Shown piece after piece: positions 15,752 through 23,923 of a stretch of DNA of 64,000 nucleotides (its first letter is position 1; every line of letters starts with the position of its first letter). The stretch spans positions 1-64,000 of the forward strand of contig JBBRBB010000003.1 in the NCBI GenBank assembly GCA_038206235.1, in the 5' to 3' direction. A model generated the notes under the pieces. That model was not told the DNA's origin. It did not search any database and saw nothing but the letters and a program-made list of their open reading frames with translations. Made by a program: the position numbers and the translations under genes. This DNA is from JBBRBB01 sp038206235 (GTDB lineage: Bacteria; Bacteroidota; Bacteroidia; Chitinophagales; Chitinophagaceae).

Positions 15752-16573
15752 TTATCCGTTTCTTTGCCTCATCACTTCATACAAAACTATTCCGGCTGCT
15801 ACGGAAACATTTAGAGAATCAAAATTACTTTTCATAGGAATAGTAAAGTGTTCATCTGTCGCTTTGGAAATATATTGCTGAATTCCTTTTTCTTCACCTC
15901 CCATAACAATGCAGCAAGGCTCTGCAAAATCAATATCAAATATTTTTTTTGTTGACTTCATCCCGCTGGAAAAAACTTTTATACCATTCAGTTGTAAAAC
16001 ATCAATAGCTTTTAGTAAACTGCTTTCCCTGCAAATCTGTATTTGCTCTAATGCACCCGCACTTGTTTTCATAGCATCCTCATTCAATGCGCCAACGCCT
16101 TTATCAGAAATAATAATAGCATGTGCACCGCTACAAACAGCGCTACGGGCAATGGCTCCAATATTTCTTACATCGGTGATGCCATCAAGCATCAGCAATA
16201 AAGCGGTTTCGCCTTTTTCATTTATCCAGTCTATTACCTGCTGCAAATCCTGGTAAATAACAGAAGATTTAAAAGCAACCACTCCCTGATGCTGGATATT
16301 TGTAAGGCTATTCAGCTTTTCATTCGGCACATGCTGTACAGGAATATTTTTCTTTTTTGCAAGCGTTTGAATCTCATGAATGCTTTCTCCCGATGCATTT
16401 CTGTACAACAAAATTTTATCAACATTTTTCTCTGCCTGTAATGCTTCAATCACGGGATTGCGCCCTGCAATAATATTTTTCTTTGATTGAAATGATTTGT
16501 GCTTTCTGTAAAGCTTTTTTTCCACACAATTTTTTTTAAACAAAATTTTAAACGCTGCTGCTGCTGCTAACAT
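15752..16573 (-). CDS. rlmB: 23S rRNA 2'-O-methyltransferase of the SpoU/TrmH family, RlmB-like
   Basis: This is a SPOUT-fold methyltransferase that methylates ribose in rRNA (G2251 for RlmB). It has an N-terminal L30e-like substrate domain (IIAGRNPVIEALQAEKNVDKILL, about 34-57). The three SpoU motifs follow: LDGITDVRNIGAIARSA (129-145), CIVMGGEEKGI (221-231) and LNVSVAAGIVLYEVMRQR (254-271), which form the knotted SAM-binding site. The N-terminal 25 residues are basic with an Ala-rich start, and the true start may be further in. It may act on another RNA position, as family members are hard to tell apart. Confidence 0.85.
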   Translation of the reverse strand: MLAAAAAFKILFKKNCVEKKLYRKHKSFQSKKNIIAGRNPVIEALQAEKNVDKILLYRNASGESIHEIQTLAKKKNIPVQHVPNEKLNSLTNIQHQGVVAFKSSVIYQDLQQVIDWINEKGETALLLMLDGITDVRNIGAIARSAVCSGAHAIIISDKGVGALNEDAMKTSAGALEQIQICRESSLLKAIDVLQLNGIKVFSSGMKSTKKIFDIDFAEPCCIVMGGEEKGIQQYISKATDEHFTIPMKSNFDSLNVSVAAGIVLYEVMRQRNG

Positions 16574-16605
16574 GTCGCTCCTACGGAGCTATTACACAAT
16601 TCCCA

Positions 16606-16637
16606 ATTCCTCACTACCTACTACCTACTTACCTACT
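16606..16637. repeat. CTACCTA short tandem repeat
   Basis: Units of CTACCTA and CTTACCTA lie between rlmB and murQ, another short-period tandem array in an intergenic gap. Confidence 0.5.
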
Positions 16638-17444
16638 GCCCTCAACTGCTTTCTTCACGCTTCCATACTGTAACAATAATTCCTGCGCTTTATCATAATC
16701 ATTCATCTTTAATTTTTCCATCACCATTTTTGTGCCGCGGTCAATTAATTTATCATTGGTTAGTTGCATGTTCACCATTTTGTTGTCTTCTACTCTTCCC
16801 AACTGAATCATTACAGTTGTTGAGATTATATTCAAAATTAATTTTTGCGCAGTGCCGCTTTTCATACGGGTGCTGCCCGTAACAAATTCAGGGCCGGCAA
16901 CAACTTCAACGGGGTAATCTGCAACAGCAGATAGCGGGCTATCCATATTGCATACAATGCAACCCGTTTCAATTTCATTTTGCGTGCATTGTTGTAACGC
17001 TGCGATTATGTATGGTGTAGTGCCGCTTGCAGCAACTCCTATTACAAAATCTTTGTTGCAAATATTATGTTGCTTTAAATCTCTCCATCCCTGCTCCACA
17101 TTATCTTCCGCATCTTCTACGGCGTGTGTTATCGCTGTTTTGCCGCCCGCAATAATAGCTGTAACTAATCCGTCGGGTACACCAAAAGTGGTAGGGCATT
17201 CACTTGCATCAAGCACACATAGACGACCGCTTGTGCCCGCGCCTATATAAAATAATCTTCCTCCCGCAAGCATTTTATCGGTAATGGCAAGAATTAATTT
17301 CTCTATTTGCGCCAATGCTTTTTCTATGGCGACAGGAACCTTTTTATCTTCGTTATTGATGTGTGTAATTATTTCCATCACACTCATCTTTTCCAAATGC
17401 CTGTAGAGGGATGGTTGTTCTGTTGTTTTAATGAAATGAGACAT
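16629..17444 (-). CDS. murQ: N-acetylmuramic acid 6-phosphate etherase
   Basis: MurQ cleaves the lactyl ether of MurNAc-6-phosphate to GlcNAc-6-phosphate and D-lactate in cell-wall recycling. The SIS domain carries the sugar-phosphate loop YIGAGTSGRL and the catalytic Glu in VLDASECPTTFGVP (E82 from the chosen start). A second conserved acidic stretch is HAVEDAEDN, and the signature GPEFVTGSTRMKSGTAQK follows. The frame is open to 17477 (282 residues), but MSHFIKTTEQPS at 17444 matches the usual beginning, giving 271 residues. It lies just downstream of the BadF-type kinase gene in the same direction, so the two form an operon that makes and uses MurNAc-6-P. Confidence 0.93.
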   Translation of the reverse strand: MSHFIKTTEQPSLYRHLEKMSVMEIITHINNEDKKVPVAIEKALAQIEKLILAITDKMLAGGRLFYIGAGTSGRLCVLDASECPTTFGVPDGLVTAIIAGGKTAITHAVEDAEDNVEQGWRDLKQHNICNKDFVIGVAASGTTPYIIAALQQCTQNEIETGCIVCNMDSPLSAVADYPVEVVAGPEFVTGSTRMKSGTAQKLILNIISTTVMIQLGRVEDNKMVNMQLTNDKLIDRGTKMVMEKLKMNDYDKAQELLLQYGSVKKAVEGSR

Positions 17445-17487
17445 ACTATGTGCTGTTGAATTTTTACTGCCCTTCAAAACAAAACGA

Positions 17488-18327
17488 TCAACTATGATAT
17501 TTAATTAATCCCTCCATTGGTTGTTTTAATATTGTTCCCAATTGCATTTCATATTTACTGCAAAGTTTTTTTATAATATCTCTAAAACCAAATGCCACAC
17601 TGCCTGCAAAGCTAACAGGGTGTAACCAACTTTCTTTGTATGTGTGCAGATGGGTAACAAAAAAATCATTCAGCCCATCTTCTGTTATTTGGTCTATTAT
17701 TGAATGCCCCCGGTTTTTGGCAAGGAATATTGTAAAGCCGGCAAGGTATTTATTTGGTTGCGGCTTAGTGTAAACATATTCAAGAATGGTGGCAAGATTT
17801 GTATTAAAGTTTAAAATAAAATCTTGTGTTAGTTTATCATCAAATTCATTATAGAGAAAATGCTGCAATACTTTTTTTCCAAGATAGGCGCCGCTGCCTT
17901 GATCACCTAATACATAACCAAGAGAAGGTATGCTTTTCACAATGCGTTTGCCATTATAATAACAAGAATTAGAACCCGTACCTAAAATACATGCCATTCC
18001 TTTTTTGCTGCCGCACAAAGCTCTTGCCACTCCAAGTAAATCTGTATGGCATTCAATAGAAGCTCCTGGAAAAATTTTTCGCAGCACAGATCTCATCACA
18101 CTTACATTCTTTGCATTTCCAAGCCCGGTGCCATAAAAATAAATCTCATCAACAAGAATATTTTTGATTTTTGCTAAAAGATCTTTTTTTATCAGCGCTT
18201 CGGTTTGCTCTGCCGTTAAAAAATAAAGACTGATTCCTTTCGTTAAAATTTTTTTTCTTCTGCCATTATATAAAACACACCATTCGCATTTCGTAGCTCC
18301 GCTATCAGCAATCAGTGTAACAGGCAT
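17488..18327 (-). CDS. BadF/BadG-family sugar kinase, likely MurNAc/GlcNAc kinase
   Basis: A 279-residue ASKHA-fold kinase. The phosphate-1 loop is DSGATKCEW (residues 8-16), followed by an actin-like second phosphate site (CILGTGSNSCYYNG, about 114-127) and GDQGSGAYLG (141-150). This subfamily includes eukaryotic N-acetylglucosamine kinases and MurK of Clostridium, which phosphorylates MurNAc and GlcNAc. The next gene, 10 bp from its stop or 43 bp if the shorter start is used, is murQ, which consumes MurNAc-6-phosphate. A MurK-like role in peptidoglycan recycling is therefore the best inference. Cytosolic. It is divergent from the CtpA-type protease gene. Confidence 0.8.
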   Translation of the reverse strand: MPVTLIADSGATKCEWCVLYNGRRKKILTKGISLYFLTAEQTEALIKKDLLAKIKNILVDEIYFYGTGLGNAKNVSVMRSVLRKIFPGASIECHTDLLGVARALCGSKKGMACILGTGSNSCYYNGKRIVKSIPSLGYVLGDQGSGAYLGKKVLQHFLYNEFDDKLTQDFILNFNTNLATILEYVYTKPQPNKYLAGFTIFLAKNRGHSIIDQITEDGLNDFFVTHLHTYKESWLHPVSFAGSVAFGFRDIIKKLCSKYEMQLGTILKQPMEGLIKYHS

Positions 18328-18444
18328 AATTTATTTTTCAGAAAACATTAAAAACATTTTACAACCCTTCAACAAATCTAATAAAGTCTGTGTCAACATT
18401 AATTCTGATATTCGTATTTTACAGTTTTAAGTAAAGTATAATAC

Positions 18445-20034
18445 ATGGTGAATAAAAAATTACAGGTTTGGCTGCCGCTTCTGTTTGCGATAGTTATGAT
18501 TTTGGGCATGTTCATTGGCTTTCAGCTACGGGAAAAAACAGCAGGTGCAACTACGTTTTTGATTAACTCGAATAAAAATCCGCTTGATGAAATCATTAGC
18601 CTTATTCAATCTAAATATGTTGACAATATAAAAACGGATAGCCTGGATAATCTTGTAGTAGACGATGTGCTTGGTCATCTTGACCCACACTCTGTTTATA
18701 TTCCTGCGAAAGACCTGCAGGGTGTTACAGAAGATTTGCAGGGCAATTTTCAGGGCATTGGAGTAGAGTTCCAGATATTTAATGATACAGTGAATATAAT
18801 GAATGTAATTGCTGACGGCCCTTCCTTTAAAGCAGGTGTGCAGGTGGGTGATAAAATTATTCGGGTAAATGATACGGCGAACATTGCCCGTGCAGGCATT
18901 GCACCCGATGACGTGAGAAAATTATTGCGGGGGCCTGCAGGCACTGAGGTAACTATCACTGTACTTCGCGATAATCAGCAAAAAAAAATAACCATTAAAC
19001 GCGGCACCATTCCCTTGCTTTCAGTTGATGCCGCTTATTTAATTGCGCCGCAAACCGGCTATATACGCATCAATAAATTTTCTGAAACCACGTACGAAGA
19101 ATTTATGCGGGCAATGGAAAGCCTGAAGCAAAAAGGAATGAAAAAATTGATTCTCGATTTGCGGGGCAATGGCGGCGGCTTTATGAATGAAGCAGTTGAT
19201 ATTGCTGATGAATTTTTAGATGCTGATAAAATGATAGTATATACGCTGGGAAGTAAAGTGCCCAAAGCAGAATATCGTTGCAAAAGAAATGGATTATTTG
19301 AATCAGGAAAGCTTGCCGTATTGGTTGATGAAACCTCCGCTTCTGCCAGTGAAATATTAAGCGGGGCTTTGCAGGATTGGGACAGAGCTACTATAATAGG
19401 TCGCAGAACATTTGGCAAAGGATTGGTGCAGCAGCAATTTCGGTTGTCTGAGGGCTCTGCTTTAAGACTAACCATTGCAAGATATTATACGCCGCTGGGC
19501 AGAAATATTCAAAAGCCATATAATAAAGGACGTGAGCAATACGAAGAAGAACTAATAGAGCGCTTTCATGACGGAGAGGTTGTAACAGGAGATACATCAA
19601 CGCCTGCGGGTAAAGTGTATACAACGCCCGGCGGCAGAAAAGTGTATGGCGGCGGAGGCATTACACCCGATATCTTTGTTCCTTTTGATACTACCAGTCA
19701 GCCGCAGGAAGTCATTGACCTGTATGTAAAAAACATTTTGAACAATTTTGTTTATCGCAATTACATTCAGAATAAAAAATATTTTAATGCATTTAAAACA
19801 CCGCAGGAATTGTATATAAAATTTCATCCCGGTGAAAGCGAATGGAAGCAATTAGTTTCGTTTGCCGGAAAAGATTCGGTTGATATTAGTAAGGTTTCTC
19901 TCACCGCTAAAGCTGACCTGCTGAAAAAGATACAAGCGCTTACAGCAAGACAAATATGGAGAACAGAAGGCTTTTATGAAATTAGTAATCCCGATGACCC
20001 GATAGTGAAGCGGGCGCTGGAAGCGGTAAAATAA
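18445..20034 (+). CDS. C-terminal processing peptidase, S41 family
   Basis: A 529-residue CtpA/Prc-type serine protease that trims proteins from their C-termini in the periplasm. An N-terminal membrane anchor or signal (residues 6-27) is followed by an N-terminal helical region, a PDZ domain (about 95-185, with GIGVEFQ and GVQVGDKIIRVND) and the catalytic domain. The nucleophile is probably S300 in TSASASEIL and the general base K325 in RTFGKGLVQ. The spacing of 25 equals that of the plant D1 protease. The C-terminal 150 residues are a helical extension common in Bacteroidota members. It is divergent from the kinase/murQ operon and followed by a repeat-rich gap. Confidence 0.92.
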   Translation: MVNKKLQVWLPLLFAIVMILGMFIGFQLREKTAGATTFLINSNKNPLDEIISLIQSKYVDNIKTDSLDNLVVDDVLGHLDPHSVYIPAKDLQGVTEDLQGNFQGIGVEFQIFNDTVNIMNVIADGPSFKAGVQVGDKIIRVNDTANIARAGIAPDDVRKLLRGPAGTEVTITVLRDNQQKKITIKRGTIPLLSVDAAYLIAPQTGYIRINKFSETTYEEFMRAMESLKQKGMKKLILDLRGNGGGFMNEAVDIADEFLDADKMIVYTLGSKVPKAEYRCKRNGLFESGKLAVLVDETSASASEILSGALQDWDRATIIGRRTFGKGLVQQQFRLSEGSALRLTIARYYTPLGRNIQKPYNKGREQYEEELIERFHDGEVVTGDTSTPAGKVYTTPGGRKVYGGGGITPDIFVPFDTTSQPQEVIDLYVKNILNNFVYRNYIQNKKYFNAFKTPQELYIKFHPGESEWKQLVSFAGKDSVDISKVSLTAKADLLKKIQALTARQIWRTEGFYEISNPDDPIVKRALEAVK

Positions 20035-20319
20035 AAGTTATCGTGAAAGTGATGCCTTTGATGTTATTTTTTTGATTGCGAGTTTATTTATAAATAAGAT
20101 TTTTATGCAATAAGCTTGTTTAAAAATTTTAAGCGATAAGCAGAGAGGCTATAATTTTTTTATAACCATAAACGATTTCTGAAAAAGCAACTTCTATACT
20201 CATGCTGATTTTATTTTTCAAAAGATTTATCGTTTGTACTTCCTATTCAAACAGGGTCGTTGGAATGTATCCTTTACAGGTTGACGAATTTGTCCAAACA
20301 GAATAAGGTTTGCTTCTTA

Positions 20320-20477
20320 GAGCTTGTTTAAAAATAAATTATTAAATTTCATATGCAAACCCTAAAATTGGCTGGAGGGATACAGCCAATGGCGGTCTTG
20401 CCGCTCCCGCTTTTTGCGGGATGCACCCACAAACGATTAATGGTGATTGAAATTTGTAAATTTAAACAGGCTCTTGG
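20320..20477. repeat. Inverted repeat AGAGCYTGTTTAAA around a small hairpin
   Basis: AGAGCTTGTTTAAA at 20320 and its inverted relative ending AAACAGGCTCT near 20476 bound a 150-bp stretch containing the TCCCGC-TTTTT-GCGGGA hairpin. A further AAGCTTGTTTAAAAATTT lies at about 20105. It looks like a small mobile or relic element, with a palindrome of the family also seen in the transposase at 1-534. Confidence 0.45.
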
Positions 20478-20696
20478 AAAATATCTATATCTTCTATATA
20501 ACTATACTCATGCTGCTGATTTGAGTGTAGCAAATCTCAAAACACATAGCGCGCCTTGGTGCGATACTTATACCGATTGTGCATCTGTAATAATCCCAGG
20601 GGATTTGGACTAAATCCCGCAATACCTGCGGCACTACATCGGCATTATACCAGAATAATTAGACTAATTTGAAAATACAATTGGTGTTAGTAAAAA

Positions 20697-20760
20697 ACAG
20701 AGAACCTAACGTATGCTAACCTTATTATTTTTTCGAAAGGCAATTGGGTTTGCACTCTCA
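20697..20760 (-). repeat. End fragment of the 276-bp inverted-repeat element
   Basis: Read on the minus strand, GAGTGCAAACC ... TCGAAAAA ... AATAAGGT ... GTTAGGTTC parallels 12304-12365 with a 10-bp gap and several mismatches. Only the outer end of the element is recognisable here. Confidence 0.6.
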
Positions 20761-20818
20761 TGAAAAACAATAACCCTAACGATTATTTTAATACCTTGGT
20801 GTTTTGAAAACCACCGGA

Positions 20819-23743
20819 ATGAAACGTTTGTCAGTTGTATTCTTTTTTATTTCGTTAGCCTGTACAAGTCTTGCTCAAACCTTTTATGATGAAACGCCTG
20901 AAGCAATACATTGGACAGATAGTGTTTTCAATTCTCTTTCAAAAGAGCAACGCATTGCCCAATTAATGGTTGTAAGGTTATCGGCGAAAACAGGCAACAC
21001 TGTTGTGTTTTATGATAAAAAGGTAGAAGAGCTTATCAATAAATATAATATCGGTGCAATTTGTTTATTTCAGGGAAACCCTGCAGAGCAGGCAAATTAT
21101 ATAAACCATTTTCAAAGTATCGCCAAAACGCCTTTACTTATTTGCATTGATGCAGAAACAGGCTTGGGCATGCGCATGACAGACAGCGTGCAAAAATTTC
21201 CAGACCAGTTAACACTCGGCGCCATCCAGGATACAAGCCTTATATACTATATCGGTAAAGCGATTGGTGAGCAGTGCAGGCGTGCCGGCATACAGGTGAA
21301 TTTTGCGCCTGTTGTTGATATAAATAATAATCCTGATAATCCTGTTATTAATATTCGTTCTTTTGGAGAAGATAAATATAAGGTTGCATTATTCGGGTCA
21401 GCAATCATGAGAGGCATGCAAAGCGCAGGCATCATGGCGTGTGCAAAGCATTTCCCGGGGCATGGTGATGTTTCGGTAGATTCGCATCTTGATTTACCCG
21501 TTATCAACAAATCTTATACAGCGCTTGATACACTTGAATTATATCCTTTTAAAAAATTATTTGCCGCCGGCGTGGGCAGTGTAATGATTGCGCATTTAAG
21601 CATTCCTGCAATTGATGCAACAAAAAATCAACCCACTTCCCTTTCCAAAAAAAATGTGACGGATTTGCTGAGAAACACGCTGGGCTATCATGGAATTTCT
21701 TTTACGGATGCGCTGGAAATGCAGGGCGTGGCAAAATATTATCCTCAGGGTGATGCAGCATTACAAAGCTTAGTTGCGGGTAATGATATGCTTTGCCTGC
21801 CAGGCGATATTTCATTAAGCATTGAAAAAATTTCTAAAGCAATGGATAATGGAGTATTGAAAGAAGATGATATAAATGCAAGAGTAAAAAAAATATTATT
21901 GGCAAAATATAATTTGGGATTGAATGCTGTTTATGCGGTAAATACAAACAATCTTACAACTGATTTGAATGAAGATGTTCTGCTATTGCGTAAAGCTGTT
22001 GCAGAAAATGCAATCACGTTACTGCGATTGAATGATACGAAATTATTGCCGCTGCAGAGAAATAAAAAAATCGCTTATATAGGTGTTGGCGCTGGTGAAG
22101 GGAATAGGCTTTCTTCTCTTCTAAAAAAATATAATGCAGATGCTTACTTTTTCAATTATAATGACGGTGAAAACGAAGCGAATAAAATTATCACAGCACT
22201 CAAGGGAAAATATGATGCAGTCATTATCGGCGTGCATCATTACCATAAATATCCGGCAAATAATTTTGAGATCAGTGCAGGAGCAATTCAATTCATCAAT
22301 CAAATACAAAAAATAATTCCTTCCGTTACTTTGGTATTTGGGAATCCTTATGCAATAAAAAATTTCTGCACCTCACCCAATCTTATTGCATGTTATGAAG
22401 ATGACAGCATTTTTCAGCATGCAGCTTTTGATTTTGTTGCAGGAAATATAAAAGCAAAGGGAACATTACCGGTAACAGTTTGTGAAGATTTTCATTATGG
22501 CGATGGCATAGTATCAAAAAAAAATGACGAAATTGTATTACCGGAAATACTTGGATTAAGCAGCAAAAAATTACAAAAAATTGATTCCATTGTAAATGAT
22601 GCTATTCGCTATCATGCAACGCCCGGCTGCGTTGTATTGGTTGCACGCTATGGTAAAATCGCTTTCTGCAAAGCTTATGGCTATCTCACGTATGACAGTA
22701 TTGAAACGGTAACAAAAGAAACGGCGTATGACCTGGCATCAGTTACAAAAATTTCCGCAACTACGATTGCAATAATGAGGTTGTATGAAGAAGGAAAGCT
22801 TGATATACACAAATCCCTTTGCGATTATTTGCCGTGGACAGAAGGCACAAATAAAGCTTATATACCCCTGGAAAGTTTACTGCTGCACCAGGCAGGATTA
22901 AATCCTTTCATCGCCTTTTATAAAGAAACCATTGATGCGATGTATGGATATGCAAGCCGGAATTTTTATCATGCATCTGCTGATAATTTATATAATATAC
23001 CTGTTGCAAAAAATATGTATTTGAGGAAAGATTGGGTTGATACAATGTATAAACGTATTCTCGAAAGCGCAATAACTACTCCGGGTAAATATGTTTATAG
23101 TGACAACGATTTTATTTTGCTTGGGAAAGTAGTGGAGCAAATTACAGGCATGCCATTGGATGAGTATGCAAAGGAAACATTTTATCAGCCGCTTGAAATG
23201 AAAAGCACCGTTTTTAAACCTGCGGAGAATACTGCACTTTATTTTATAGCACCTACAGAGAATGAAAGAAAATTCCGTTCGCAATTAATAAGAGGTTATG
23301 TGCACGACCCCGGCGCTGCTATGTTTGGCGGCGTTGCAGGCCATGCAGGATTATTCAGCAATGCAACCGACCTCGCACAATTATACCTGATGCTTTTAAA
23401 TGAAGGTGAGTGGAATGGAATTCAATTTTTTAAAAAAGAGACGATTGAATTTTTTACAGCATACCACAGCAATGTTAGCAGAAGAGGATTAGGATTTGAT
23501 AAGCCTGAAAAAGATAATCTTGTAAGAAGAGAGCCGTATCCATGTTTAAGCGCATCGCCTGAAACCTTTGGCCACACAGGCTTTACGGGCACGTGTGTGT
23601 GGGCAGATCCAAGATATAATTTGTTGTTTATTTTTCTTTCAAACAGGGTAAATCCCGTAGGTGCTAATCCGCTTCTTGGTAAATTAGACGTTCGCAAAAA
23701 TATACAGCAGGCTGTGTACAATGCCATCATCAATACTCCTTAG
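20819..23743 (+). CDS. NagZ-type GH3 beta-N-acetylhexosaminidase fused to a class C beta-lactamase-like domain
   Basis: A two-domain exported protein of 974 residues with signal peptide MKRLSVVFFFISLACTSLAQ. Residues about 40-390 are a GH3 domain with the NagZ signature KHFPGHGDVSVDSH (about 209-222) and the nucleophile Asp in SFTDALEM (about 296). A GH3 C-terminal-type domain (about 395-575) follows. Residues about 590-970 are a serine-hydrolase (beta-lactamase/AmpH-like) domain with SVTK (about 640), YSDND (about 760) and HTGFTG (about 918). The first half probably removes GlcNAc from peptidoglycan fragments and the second may act on peptides. The ATG at 20819 is chosen over TTG at 20804 because it starts the signal peptide. 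It complements murQ and the kinase. Confidence 0.88.
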   Translation: MKRLSVVFFFISLACTSLAQTFYDETPEAIHWTDSVFNSLSKEQRIAQLMVVRLSAKTGNTVVFYDKKVEELINKYNIGAICLFQGNPAEQANYINHFQSIAKTPLLICIDAETGLGMRMTDSVQKFPDQLTLGAIQDTSLIYYIGKAIGEQCRRAGIQVNFAPVVDINNNPDNPVINIRSFGEDKYKVALFGSAIMRGMQSAGIMACAKHFPGHGDVSVDSHLDLPVINKSYTALDTLELYPFKKLFAAGVGSVMIAHLSIPAIDATKNQPTSLSKKNVTDLLRNTLGYHGISFTDALEMQGVAKYYPQGDAALQSLVAGNDMLCLPGDISLSIEKISKAMDNGVLKEDDINARVKKILLAKYNLGLNAVYAVNTNNLTTDLNEDVLLLRKAVAENAITLLRLNDTKLLPLQRNKKIAYIGVGAGEGNRLSSLLKKYNADAYFFNYNDGENEANKIITALKGKYDAVIIGVHHYHKYPANNFEISAGAIQFINQIQKIIPSVTLVFGNPYAIKNFCTSPNLIACYEDDSIFQHAAFDFVAGNIKAKGTLPVTVCEDFHYGDGIVSKKNDEIVLPEILGLSSKKLQKIDSIVNDAIRYHATPGCVVLVARYGKIAFCKAYGYLTYDSIETVTKETAYDLASVTKISATTIAIMRLYEEGKLDIHKSLCDYLPWTEGTNKAYIPLESLLLHQAGLNPFIAFYKETIDAMYGYASRNFYHASADNLYNIPVAKNMYLRKDWVDTMYKRILESAITTPGKYVYSDNDFILLGKVVEQITGMPLDEYAKETFYQPLEMKSTVFKPAENTALYFIAPTENERKFRSQLIRGYVHDPGAAMFGGVAGHAGLFSNATDLAQLYLMLLNEGEWNGIQFFKKETIEFFTAYHSNVSRRGLGFDKPEKDNLVRREPYPCLSASPETFGHTGFTGTCVWADPRYNLLFIFLSNRVNPVGANPLLGKLDVRKNIQQAVYNAIINTP

Positions 23744-23923
23744 TAGCTGTTAAATATTTAATTTTAAAAAAAATATTTATGGCTACACGTACAATACCTT
23801 AGTAGAAAAACGCTCAATCAATTTTTAACCTTATTACCTTCAATGAGGAGAAAATGCTGCATCAACGAATGTAGTTGGCATTCAAAAAAAAATTTCCCTA
23901 TTTTTATCCCATTAACCCTTATT

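Larger units (their letters stand above)
20035..20818. other. Repeat-rich intergenic region, no gene supported
   Basis: This 780-bp gap holds repeats and no convincing coding frame. AGCTTGTTTAAAAAT occurs at about 20105 and 20322. An inverted copy of the latter (AAATTTAAACAGGCTCT) at 20459-20475 closes an inverted repeat. A TCCCGC-TTTTT-GCGGGA hairpin is at 20404-20420. A piece of the 276-bp element lies inverted at 20697-20760. The 86-residue frame at 20353-20613 runs through these repeats and is not believed. Confidence 0.6.

Noticed and set aside
20353..20613. 86-residue plus-strand frame
   Set aside because: It reads through hairpins and inverted repeats, and shows no family resemblance.
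23776..23850. Possible further copy of the 276-bp element upstream of the acylase gene
   Set aside because: Only short AT-rich words (CCTTAGTAGAAAAA, CCTTATTACC) are shared, which is too little to support it.
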